Under the pieces are notes generated by a model that did not search any database, was not told the origin of the DNA, and saw nothing but the letters and a program-made list of their open reading frames with translations. From Eleginops maclovinus (lineage: Eukaryota; Chordata; Actinopteri; Perciformes; Eleginopidae), in NCBI RefSeq assembly GCF_036324505.1, contig NC_086368.1, positions 27,169,878 to 27,233,877 on the forward strand: DNA of 64,000 nt. The letters are read 5' to 3'. Both the position numbers and the translations under genes were made by a program. Numbering within the stretch: the stretch's first letter is position 1; each line of letters begins with the position of its first letter. This document shows, piece after piece, positions 1 to 11,400 of the stretch.

Positions 1-2258
1 TCTGATAGTTCCTAATCATAATAGGTCTGTCAGTTTCTGCCCTGACTTTTTCCCTGTAATGATATTAATTCACTGTTTTCCCTCAAGGAAGCGAGCAGGG
101 CTTTATCCAGTCTGCCCAGTCAAAAGGGCTCACTGCAGAATGTCATGTGTCTGATACAGGAGGGCTGCACTAATAGCCTCTGCGCTCCCTGCAGACATCC
201 CTGCCCTGCTGTCTCCTGCTGTGTCTGTTTTACACATTCTCATCATTCCCCCTCTGTTCTTTATTCTGACACGAATCCTCCTTGTTAGTCTGTGTGACAA
301 GAGTTAGGGATCGACTAGGATAGATATTGCTTTTCTAAAGGTAGCACCTAGTTTGACCTTTTGACCTGCGGTTGTAAATTCCATTGTTGCTTGGTGTTCC
401 TAGCTTTGCTTCTTGGTCAAAGATAAGGAAAAAGTGTTTCTGTTTTTCTCATTGTGTACAATTCCCATAAAAAAACAGACCATTACACAAACTGTTAAAC
501 CTCGGCTTTCAGATCGAAAACAGCGTTGTGTTAAAAGCCATGAGGGGCTGATTTGGCGGAGGCTTGCTGGTTCAGGGACCAGTGAGACAATGAAATAAAA
601 TCCAGGAGAGCAGGTTTGAGTAATAGATCCATGAGTTTAAAGCCTGGTAAGATGCCAAAACACTGCATAGCAATGTTAAAACACAGAGTTCACAACAAAT
701 GGCAATCATTTTATTCTCTGCTTCGACAACTGGGAAATAAAAAGCAGAAATGCTTTGCCCACGTTGAAGAATAATCCACTATGAATGTACCTTTACACAT
801 ACTCATTGCAGGAGGAAGTTGAGGTAGGCAGGTACTTCTATTTCAGGATGAACCTCGTTTTGATGGAGACCTCTGTGTGGTCACCCCCACGCTGAGCAAC
901 ACAGCGGTGCAATTCAGAATAATAAGGGTGCGCCATTATTTCACACGGTCTGTCTGAACTCAACTTTAGTCCATCTCTGACTTTCTGAATCAATTCCAAG
1001 CAAATTACTTCCTATTGAAGACGTTCGGTTTAGAAAATGAAAGGAAAACTAAAGGTAGGTTTTGGTACATAAGTATATGTACCGTGGACTATTTCTCATG
1101 TTGAGCACTTGTTAGTACCTACTGACTTTCCTCCAGCTGTTTAGATCATTTGTGTAAGCCTTGTTTTTGCATCTGTCCCTTACAGATGAGCTGGGAGTTC
1201 TTGTGGCCGTAGTTAATATGACGGCAGCAAAACAGGAGGTCAAGTGACATATTATAGAGAGCCACAAAGTCTTTATGGAGAGGAAGTCAAAGTCAATGGG
1301 TCAAACAAAAAGGACTTTTATCCAAGAGACTCATATTTGTGTCCTTGTGAAACCAAAAGTCAATCTTGACATTTTTTATTTTACATATGCTAACTTTCGT
1401 AAGTTGATTGAAGTCACATACATGTCATTCTTATCTTGCGTGTGTTACATAAATGAAGTGACAAACTTGCTTATTTTAAATCAAAACCATATAGTTTTCA
1501 TCAACCTGACCAAGTTGTTTTGTTCCCTAATCTTAGTATTCTTCAGTTCACAACGTTAACCGCTTTTTCACTACTTCAAATTTCCATTGTTACTCTCCAA
1601 CGGCCAAAGATCCTTTAGGGAATCGTTGGCAAAGGACCTATTCTGTCCTTTAATTATGAGGATGTGCTGGTCTCTATAATAGCAGCCTATTGTATGACTC
1701 ACGTACACTACAGTGCCAATTTAAATTTGAACAGTGGGACATTTTACCAGTAGAGAATGTTGTGGAGGTGACTGCATACATGTCTTCCAACAAATGTCTC
1801 TTTGGGCGTCTGATACACTGTAAAATTGTACTTGACTTTATCTTGTTGGTCCTAGTAACTTAGTAGCTTGAAGTTTGTGTTTGGATGTCAGTTGGCGAAA
1901 ATATATCTTTCTACATCACTATATCTTGCCAAATTCACTCATCCAGACCAATTCATGAATGATGATGAATGCTGCCCACACAGTTGAAAGAATACTGTAT
2001 ATATATTTGGAACTTATTACCATCGTCTTGCTCGGCAGGCTTTGGCTAGCCTAGAACTATATTTCAAAATCCATTCATTGATGTTTTTGGTCAAAAGTAA
2101 TATGAAATATCACCAACCTTATCCTTTGGAGTCACCTAATATCTATATTTTAAGCAGAGGAATAGAATATCACATCATTTATTTGTAAAAATCCATTAGG
2201 TCCTTTTGGGAAGGTCACTCGAATCTGTTTTTTATACCCTGTTCATTTTTTTTTTTAG
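1..2258 (+). other. Partial contactin intron, no recognised content
   Basis: This is the 3' end of the intron that precedes the first visible exon. I looked for the exon with the first half of Ig2 and found none. Open stretches at 413-598 and 1275-1559 look random. No repeat was recognised. Confidence 0.6.
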
Positions 2259-2462
2259 AGATCAAATATTCCTGGGTTTTCAACGGGCAGCGGAGCTTTC
2301 TGCAACAGGACGCACGTCGCTTTATCTCTCAGAGGACAGGCAACTTGTACATAGCCAAAGTTGAAGCCTCCGACGCGGGGAACTACACGTGTGCGGTGAG
2401 AAACATGATGACCAACGCCACAGTGCTCAGCTCTCCAACCCCTGTGGTGGTGCGGAGAGACG
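2259..2462 (+). CDS. cntn3: Contactin exon, second half of Ig2
   Basis: The acceptor follows a T-rich tract (AG at 2257-2258) and the donor is GTAAGC at 2463. The exon enters in phase 1: a split GAG codon gives E-I-K-Y-S-W, matching the contactin pattern before the core Ig tryptophan. It ends in phase 1. It carries the strand-C Trp (YSWVFNG), the F-strand DAGNYTC with the second Ig cysteine, and two N-glycosylation sequons (NYT, NAT). The preceding exon with the first Ig2 cysteine is not in 1-2258. Confidence 0.9.
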
Positions 2463-5400
2463 GTAAGCCCCCTCAGTTCTTCTCCTCTGCCTCCTGGTTA
2501 TCTTACGCACTGAACTGACACGCGCTGTCGGAGGGCCGGCGGGCCTGGGAGATAAATTGCTTGTCTTGAGCGTGACAATGTTTTTGCTTTTTGTTTACGA
2601 GCTAGGTTTTTTTTGCAGCTCTCAAATCCTTGGAACTATACAGGGTTATGTCTTTGAGAACCCCCTCTCTATCCGCATGAAGGCACATATTTACATAACA
2701 GGAAATGTAGTCCGCGCTGACACAAATGCATGCAGGCACACACAGCAAGCAGCCCGCCACACATACTAAGCCCCATCAGGACCATTTACGTGAACCACTT
2801 CAGATTTGAGCTGAGGGAGATATATGTAATCCGAACTCATCCATCCGCTGAGCCAAACGCTGTTGTTTACGATGCCAACACGCTCTTTGCCAGTGTCATT
2901 CGTGCCGCATCCAATATGAATTACAGGAAAACTGCATGTCCGTGTCTTGTATTTTGACTGATGTGATTGGCTTCTATCCTTCCCGTGTGCAGTAGTGATG
3001 GGCGAATACGAGCCAAAAATTGAGGTTCAGTTTCCCGACACCCTTCACGTCTCTAAGGGATCATCAGTGAAGCTGGAATGCTTCGCCTTAGGAAAGTAAG
3101 TATCAGGAACATTAGCACATCCGCAACTCGAACCCCCTCACACTGCATTGTCACTTTTGATGAAGTTGCCAGACATTCTCTATTACAACAAACAGACTGG
3201 AAAGAATTGCCATGGCTGTCCTTCTGGTCAGTGTGAGCACAAGCATGTGGCCATCGTGACCTTTTGTGTGTGACCTCTGCAGCCCCGTGCCTTCCATCTC
3301 ATGGAGAAGAGGTGATGGAAATCCACTCCCTGGAAAGATTAAAATCAACCACTCCAGTGGGGTTCTTGAAATCCCATATTTTCGCCCTGAGGATGCTGGT
3401 GTGTACGAGTGTGTTGCTGAAAACAGCAGAGGACGAAATGTAGCCAGAGGGCAACTTCTATTCCAAAGTAAGAGTCTTGTAAACTTTTGTTTTGTGTTTC
3501 TTGGAGATACCTGCAAATCTTCTTCTCTTTAATCCTTAGATGGTCAAGCACTTTTCTAAGCTAAAATTACAAATTTCATGATTATTCTTCAACATATGAC
3601 CTTTATTTTATTGCCCTCACATTGTCCAATTGGGTTTTACATGTATACATTATTAACACTGTAATTACACCATTATAACATCCAGATTACACACATATAA
3701 CATCAATATTGCACCCATATTACACCTCTTTTATACCATAAATACCCTGTAATTGCACCGATTTTACATCAATATTACACTGAATTCAGACCAATGCCAC
3801 ACATTGACCACATCTGTCGAATGATTGTATCCCAGGATTAATAAACCCTTTAATGGGTTCATCCAGAAATGCAGTTTTTGTGTGGACAATAGTTTAAAGT
3901 GCTTGATTGTGAGTTTTATCTAAGCAAAATGTTATTTTTCATTATTCAGATCTTCCTTACTTTAATGATGATGATGTAAAGATCTGACCATTACTATTAA
4001 CCGCTGGCTGGAAGTAGAAATTAGATGACTCATGTGTCAGAATAGAATTCAAAATGTCAGGATAGATTGGCTACTTACCATACAATCAAAGAAACCAGCT
4101 GTCGAACTGAGACCTTTGAAATGAGTCACTGTCTACTTCAGTGAATGCACACAACTTGATTCTATAGAGAGAGGCAATGAGAGAAAGTTCTCTTTTTGAC
4201 ATGGAACTTGCTAGGAGATATCAGATGTGGACTGAAGGCGATACGATTGTCCAAGCCCATTCTACAGATGCATTACTATTCAATATCAAGCAAATGACAA
4301 GTGATTAAATTCTTCATAACTATTCAAATGAAAAAATACTCAAATTAATAAAAACAAACTAATCAATATCATAGGTTTGGGATAAAATTGTAAACCAGCA
4401 AAATGTTCAGTGAAAATCGGCAGAAAATAGAAGAGACAAAAAAAACTTTGGAGGTTAGTTTTACCACATAATGAAGGACTTGTATAAGTATAAACAAACT
4501 GTGTTAAAATGTCAGTCGTTACATTCTTTATACGATAAACTTATTATGGTTTTTCACAGGTGACAGCAGGGTAGACACTGAAGATGCTTCATGGCATGAG
4601 TATCTGCGTGGGATGTAAAGATGGGAAAGCCAGGCTGACTTCACAGTGAGAAGCCAGCCTGACACGGGTTAAATACAGTGACACTTGAGGTTTGTACATA
4701 CATACAACTTATAATAGTATTCACCAAACAGAAATGAAAACATCTATCCCGCAGGTTATTTTTGTCCAAACTTAGAAACTCTAAAAATAGATTTCATATA
4801 AAATGTGAATATGACTGAGACTTACTACGGTGTCCTTTGGTTTAAGAACTGTTTATCCAGCATTCTCATGTTGTCTGGTGTATCATGCTGTGCAAGACAC
4901 TGCTGCTATCCAACTACCTCAAGTTTGGTAAGCAGTGTTTTTGACGATTTGACTGGTAGGAGAATATGCAATGGTAGTTTTCAACGAAAGTAGTCGGGCA
5001 TATAACTAAGGCGATGCTCTGGCCTTTTCACTGAACTGGCTCGTCTCATTCATAATTACTTAAAATAGATATTGAAAAATTCCAATTGCTGATTTTGCTT
5101 GTTTGTATTGTGCTTCTTTATGTTGTTGACAAATGTTACACGATTGTATTCAGGTGTGATATAAGGCCCAACGTTTAAAATAAATGTTGTCAAGTTGAAA
5201 AGCATTTCTAACAAATCTTAGTTGATAAAAAAAAATCCTAATAATATATTCACATGACAACCTTGATAAATACCCTTCACATTTCCCCTTAAGCAATCTG
5301 AGGCTTCTGTTTTAGGGGATGAGCTGTGCCTTTTTGTAACACTAAATGAAACCCTACAGAGAGCTGTGGTGGAGGCTGTTTTTTTATTAAAGCATATAGA

Positions 5401-8400
5401 ATCGGAGGATGAAACCCTCTTTATTAGTCACATACATGCACACAGCAGAGCACACACAGTGAAATTGATCCTCTGCATTTAACCCATCCTAGTACTAGGA
5501 GCAGTGGGCAGGGGAGGGGGGATTGGAGGTGTCCGGTGCCTTGCTCAAGGGCACCACAGCAGGGCCTAGGAGGTGAACTGGGACCTCTCCAAGTAGCAGT
5601 CCACTTTCCATATTTCAAGTCTGTTTGGGGACTTGAACCGGCGACCCTACGATTCCCAGTCCAAGCCCCTACTGACTGAGCCACTGCTGGACATATTCAA
5701 GTATCAAGCATAATTGACCACATTTGATTAATTTTGCTAACTTGTAACTTAAAACATACACACAGATTGAATAAAACAAACTAATGCAACTCATCCTTGG
5801 CGTATCATGCGTGTTAATCTTACCCAGACATTAAAATGAAGTGAAAATAGGACAGAAATATAAAGAGCAGACAAAAAAAAAGTTGTGGTTGTTTTACCAA
5901 ATAATGAAGTTGACTTGTTACTACATTTTATTGGGGAAACAAAATCGAGCTGTAAAATGTCAGGCATGTTGACATTCTTTTTTCGATTAATATTTATGTA
6001 TTGGTATTTTTCACAGATGTTGAACATCTGCACTGGGTCCAGACACTGAGAGATGCTCACATGGCAATTGATGCTAATCTGCAGTGGGAATGTAAAGCCA
6101 GTGGGAAGCCCAGGCCTGAATACAAATGGTTGAAGAATGGCCAGCCCCTGACAGCAGAGGTAAGACACCTCAAGTGACACTGAGGTTTGATATTCATAAC
6201 AAATATTCCAACCTTATTTAGATTTTACACACATCTTTTTCTCAAAAATCAGAAATACATCTTCCTCAGGCTATTTTTGTCAAAGCTACACTGAAAACCT
6301 CTAAACCAAAGGATTATATACGTAAAAATGCCGTGAATGATGACCTGATGACCTTATCTACAGGGGAGGATCCATGTGGAAGATGGTAGACTGACCATAT
6401 CCAGCATTACTCTGTTGGACTCTGGGATGTATCAGTGTGTGGCAGAGACTGAGCATGGAGCTGCCTATGCCAGCGCTGAGCTCAAGGTTGTTGGTAAGCA
6501 GTTTGTTTTTAGAACGATTTGAACCAGAGGTAGGGAGAGATACTGTACACATATTGTGTTAGCGGAACGAAAGTGCTTCCTGTGTAAATAAATAATAAGA
6601 GGCTGCTCTGGCTTTTCACTGAACCATGGCCTCGCTTCCTCATTTCCATAATTCTTTCACACAATAAGCCATACTGGTGGCGAAATAACATTTCCGTAAT
6701 TGCTGGTGATGCACTTGACATTTTTGCTGATGCACGGCTGTTGCCCCTCCACGAAGCGAGACAAATGGCCTTAACACGGATCTGTTCCTCAGCCTCCCCA
6801 CCGGACTTCACTCGATGGCCCGTGAAGAAGTCAACAGTGATCCAAAGGGGGGGCGAGGTGGTCCTGGAGTGTCGCCCCCACGCTTCCCCCAGAGCCGCAA
6901 TCTCCTGGTGGAGAGGGGGCGAACTCCTCGAGGAGAGCAAGAGGTAGGGTATTGCATGCACCGCTGTTCATTCTATTGATGGCATATGTTAAAGGGCTTA
7001 CTCATGTGGTCATTTTCATTACTGGGACTCATTGTTATGTATGCCCCTGCTCAAGGGGGACTTTTCAAGTCAGTTACACAGCTTTGTTTGGTTCAAGAAA
7101 GGGTTTTTTGTCACACAGACACTTTGTTTTTTCACAGAGTAATATGTTGGTTTTCTGTTGACACATAGTAGTTTGTCCTAAGCCTTTTTCACTGGATGGA
7201 AGAATGAGGCCATGGCCCCTACTCAATCAGTTTTTTCAAAGCGCAAGATAGAGAGTGCAATATGTTTTAGCCGTTTGAAAACTTCAAAGTGTCTCACAGT
7301 TTCACGGCTCTTCGAGGCAGTCAAAGTGCTGGATATAGAACAGAGAACATGTAGGGACAATCTCTGTGTGAAAACCACAGAGAAAAAACTATCACATTAC
7401 ATCCTAGAGCGAAACTCTACCTCAGTCTTCATGACAGACCAGACCATTTCATGATATAAGCTCTGAGGAAACTCAAATGAGCTAAAAGAAACAGTTTGTA
7501 GTTGCACTTGCGGCCTTAGCAGGGACTTATACACACAATAGGAACCAACAGAGTGCAAGCACAAGAGCTGCTTTCTGAAATGTTTGGGGGAAAGAGTTAG
7601 GATAGTAAATGTTCAGGTTGGTTTAGAAAAACAGGGTTTTTGCTAGGTATATGCTCATTTCAATACACATATCTGAATCTGGACGTAGAAACTGTGAGAA
7701 AGATGGTATCGGAAGCGTTGGTTTTGGCTTGCAAAGAGTAGATTTTCAGCTTTTCAATGACATCCTTACTGTCTTTGTTCTCCAACTATTCAACAAAGTG
7801 AGCAACATACCATGACGGCTGCTTCCACGACCCAATTATGAGAGAAATGTCTCAAAATTAACAGAATATTTTTGCCAACATTATTTTTCAAGGTGGCTCC
7901 AGGCCTATGTTAGGTGGAGCAGAATATTAGAAGGTGTCGAAGTTTGGTAGTAAGGCAGGACCCAAACGCAGTACAAGTACAAAGAATCAAGTATTCTTAA
8001 CAAAAAGTGAGATTTAATTCAAAAGCTTATAACAAAGAAAATCTGAGGGGAACGAGACAGGAGCACGAGGAAGGATCACTTGAAAACCCGGCTAGGAGAA
8101 ACATTGGAACAATAACAAACCAAACAGGAACCCAGGGGAAAGCTATACTAAATACTCTAAGGTAATCACAAGACAAGACAAAGCTGGGGAAGGGGAGGTG
8201 AAGCACAGGGGCAACTGTACACACACAAAACTAAAATCATGACAATTGGTTAGCATCTTTTGACGATTTTGCTTCTATTAGCTATTTTTTTATGGGCACT
8301 CATTTGCACATATCTCTTTAACTTCAAATCCATTGTCAAAATGCAAATATGACGGAAGACATTGCCATACGCATCGAAGAAGAAGTCTTGGCTCAGTTAT

Positions 8401-11400
8401 CCATTACCTGGAAACTGGAAAATAGCAATCAATGTCTTCAATCAGTGAAAATCAGAACCAGCAGGAATCCACTTGCAGCGCTGTGGGGCTGAAGGCAGTT
8501 CTGACCCTCTTATATATGCTCCAGGCAGGAACATTGTTAATGATATCAACCCCCAATGTGGATAATATTCAGCCTAATGAAATAATATTGGAGCAGTTTG
8601 GTATTTGTTGTGTTGCAAGGAGTGACAGAATCCTGGTGTTTTCATTCTAGACCGTCGTTCTGCAAATCCTCAGACGCACAAATGAAAGGCTTTTATCTAA
8701 AAGACCATCATGAACCCTTTACAGTCTCATGCCGTATAATTACCTTAAGAGCATCAATTTTCTCTTGAGAGCCTTGTTACCTTTATTCAGCCACCAACTT
8801 CAGTAAGTTACAACAAGTTCCTTAGAAAACGGTAAATTAGTATGTCTGAGATCTCAACCTTTTACCTTCAGTGAACAAGTCAAAAGCTTGCTTGTCAATT
8901 TTGCTATTCCAAGAAGATAGTTACTTTAAAGGCCCCCTTTTATGCAAAATGCACTTTTTGCTGTCTTTTGTACATAAATGTGTGTCCCCGGTGTGTAAGG
9001 ACACTCACACAGTGTCAGAAAAAACAACCCTTTCTCTTTCCTCCTTACCCACATTTCTAAAAACGGGGGTGCAAACGAGCTGATACAGATTTGCTGTGGT
9101 TATGACGTCATATCGGAAATGTTGGCTGGCTTTACACTGAACTCCTGAACTGAACGCCCACGTGACACATCCCAACCTATTGTCTGCAATATACAGTTGC
9201 GAGCTGAATGCCCTCTGCAGCACCTGTAGAAAATAGTCCAGAAGTGGCTCAGTAAGTAGGGGCTTGGACTGGGAATCATAGGGTCGCCGGTTCAAGTCCC
9301 CGAACAGACTTGGAATATGCAAAGTGGACTGCTACTTGGAGAGGTCCCAGTTCACCTCCTAGGTGGTGCCCTTGCTCTTTTATGGCCTTATAACATAGGC
9401 CATAAAAGAGCATAACAGGAGACCTTTAACTTCCAGTGAAAGGCATCATATATGCACGGTAAAATGCAAAGTAATATGATTTCTAGGATACCAACGTAAA
9501 GCAGTTAGATTGTGTATTAACACACAGCTAAGACAAGGTAGTAAATGTCAAAACAGAACCAGTTGTATGTGAAAAGTCATCAGCCGTGTGACATTTAGTT
9601 ATACAATAGAATATAGAAGTACTTTATTGATCCCAAATTGGGAAATGTTGTTGTTGCAGTATCATCAAAACAAAGCAAGTAATTACAATGAAATAAAATA
9701 GTAATTGAAAAGAAAGTAAAACATTTGAAGTTATAGGGCTGATTAACTTGCAGTCTCCATCTTGGACGAGACGTTTTTGTCCCAACATTAAACTGTAACC
9801 TCTCTCTTTAAAAATACTAAAACCTGAAAGTGGAGCTAAGATGAGATAAGGTACTTTTATTGATCCCAAATTGGGAATTATTTTGTTGCAGTAGCATAAA
9901 AAACAAGGCAATGCACATAAGTACAAATTATAAGAGAAGAAATAAACATCTCAAAATAGAAATTCAACAACATTAGAGAGTAGAAAATAAACAAGTTGAC
10001 CGTGAAGATAAAAAGTAAAAACTCTGCTGACCATTGTCACGAGCTCAACACAGTACAGCCTGCAACAATCCTGACATTTTTAAATAATAACTTACCACCG
10101 CAATTCTTTTTCTTGACCCAGATTTTTTAAATTGCTGACCGCCAAACTACATCAATCAGCTAAGAGTCTGAGTCTACTCTGTGGGGCTATTATCTGCAGT
10201 GGGAAACAAAACTGAGAAAAGAATCTACAAAAGTGAATCAGTCAAAATGAGATAAGCTGAACCAAGCAGAGGAAAGGAGGCATTCGACTTATAGTGGATG
10301 AACACCCACACATGAATTACTTTCGATACAAAGGTATTACAACTTCAGAAACAGATACTTTGCTGAACTGAACAAAGACAGTCTTTTGCAAACTGATGTC
10401 AAAGTTTAACATTTCTCAAAATTGAGATGAGTATTGTACTTATCTTTCTAAAATGTGAGACAGTCTTACGCAGCGTACACACGGTTCCGTTGACGCTTGC
10501 CAGTGGGCGTGTCCTGCGCTTGGGGTTAACGCGACCCAATCAACCAATCACATTAATCTCCCACCCCGGACACACATACACGCGGTTTGATTGGCTGGCG
10601 CTTGTACTGGCATATTTGCATACGTGGGATTTGACTGGCTGGCGCTTCCCTCTACCCCTATGCCTATAATGGAAAATAACCTTAGTTCTTACCTAAATGT
10701 GCCGGTAGGAGGCCAGAGCAAAGTGAACAATAATAATGTGTCTGGTTAATACAGTTCATGCTCATGAGTGAATGAATAAATGCACACAAATGTAATTTCT
10801 TATTTGATTGCTTTAGTTGGATATTAAAAACATATTTTTGCCCAGTCAATTATGATCATCACACTTGACTAAAAGTGCCCCTATAATAGTAGAGTGGTTG
10901 AATCGTCAAATAGCATCTATGTATTGAGGACCAAACTCTAGATGGTAATAAAATGCATGAAAGAGATAAAAAGTCATGACATTCTGACCTGTTAGTTTAC
11001 TCATTTATAACAGAGGCATATGCTTGCTGTTCATTTGTAGTTGTAATATGCATGCCGGCTATGCCTGCTGCTTATTGTTCAGATAGGGGGTAAAGGGCAG
11101 CTGCTGCTTTTCCTTTCTGTCTTCTTGTGGGCTCTTGCTCAGATCAATATGTACAGCCATATTTCCATAGACTATGTAAGTCACAAGACCTTTCGCAACA
11201 TGTGACCAAAGGGATTGATTAGTTATCAACTTCTCCATGAATCGGTCATGAGGAAAGGGAGAAAAATTACCCAGGCATTACCGAGGCAGCGCACATGGAC
11301 AAGAATAGAAATTCACCGCATAACGAGAGTTTGTCGACAGAGCAGATAGTCCTTCACGTTTCTATTTGTTCTGCAGCTCATTGCCCCTCAGGTCATGTTC

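Larger units (their letters stand above)
4280..5100 (+). repeat. Decayed upstream copy of the Ig4 exon-intron block
   Basis: This intronic segment aligns in order with 5697-6715. Shared landmarks include ATATCAAGCA at the start, the run before TTTTACCA.ATAATGAAG (about 4460 vs 5895), AAAATGTCAG (4507 vs 5955), TTTTTCACAG (4550 vs 6007), ACTTGAGG/ACTGAGG (4682 vs 6178), ATCCAGCATT (4854 vs 6398), GGTAAGCAG (4927 vs 6493) and the TTTTCACTGAAC tail (5023 vs 6614). It is a tandem duplication of the region with both Ig4 exons. Copy 1 is shorter because of many deletions. Confidence 0.85.
5697..6715 (+). repeat. Functional downstream copy of the Ig4 exon-intron block
   Basis: This is the second member of the tandem duplication with 4280-5100. 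It retains both Ig4 exons with intact splice sites. The two copies are separated by about 600 bp holding a SINE inserted at 5396-5692. Confidence 0.85.
8926..9429. mobile_element. Miniature inverted-repeat element (family A), split by a SINE
   Basis: Ends are TTAAAGGCCCCCTTTTATGC on the left and, on the opposite strand from the right, TTAAAGGTCTCCTGTTATGC, matching at 16 of 20 positions. The body (8960-9230) is shared with the copy near 36148: CTCCTTACCCACAT, AAAAACGGGGGT.CAAACGAG and GACGTCATAT. A SINE interrupts it from 9236. It is non-coding. It may be hAT-like or Harbinger-like; the superfamily is unresolved. Confidence 0.7.

Noticed and set aside
3151..3551. Minus-strand open frames over the Ig3 exon
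   Set aside because: They are shadows of the plus-strand coding exon, which has correct splice sites, phase and domain content.
5424..5684. Minus-strand frame reading [18 protein letters not shown]
   Set aside because: It lies in a SINE and recurs in the 49875-50196 copy; the frame derives from the tRNA-like head and is not a gene.
9238..9310. Possible tRNA gene (A and B box present)
   Set aside because: The sequence does not fold as a clear cloverleaf and is repeated with a long non-tRNA body; it is a tRNA-derived SINE. The same applies to 49875-50196 and 61575-61872.
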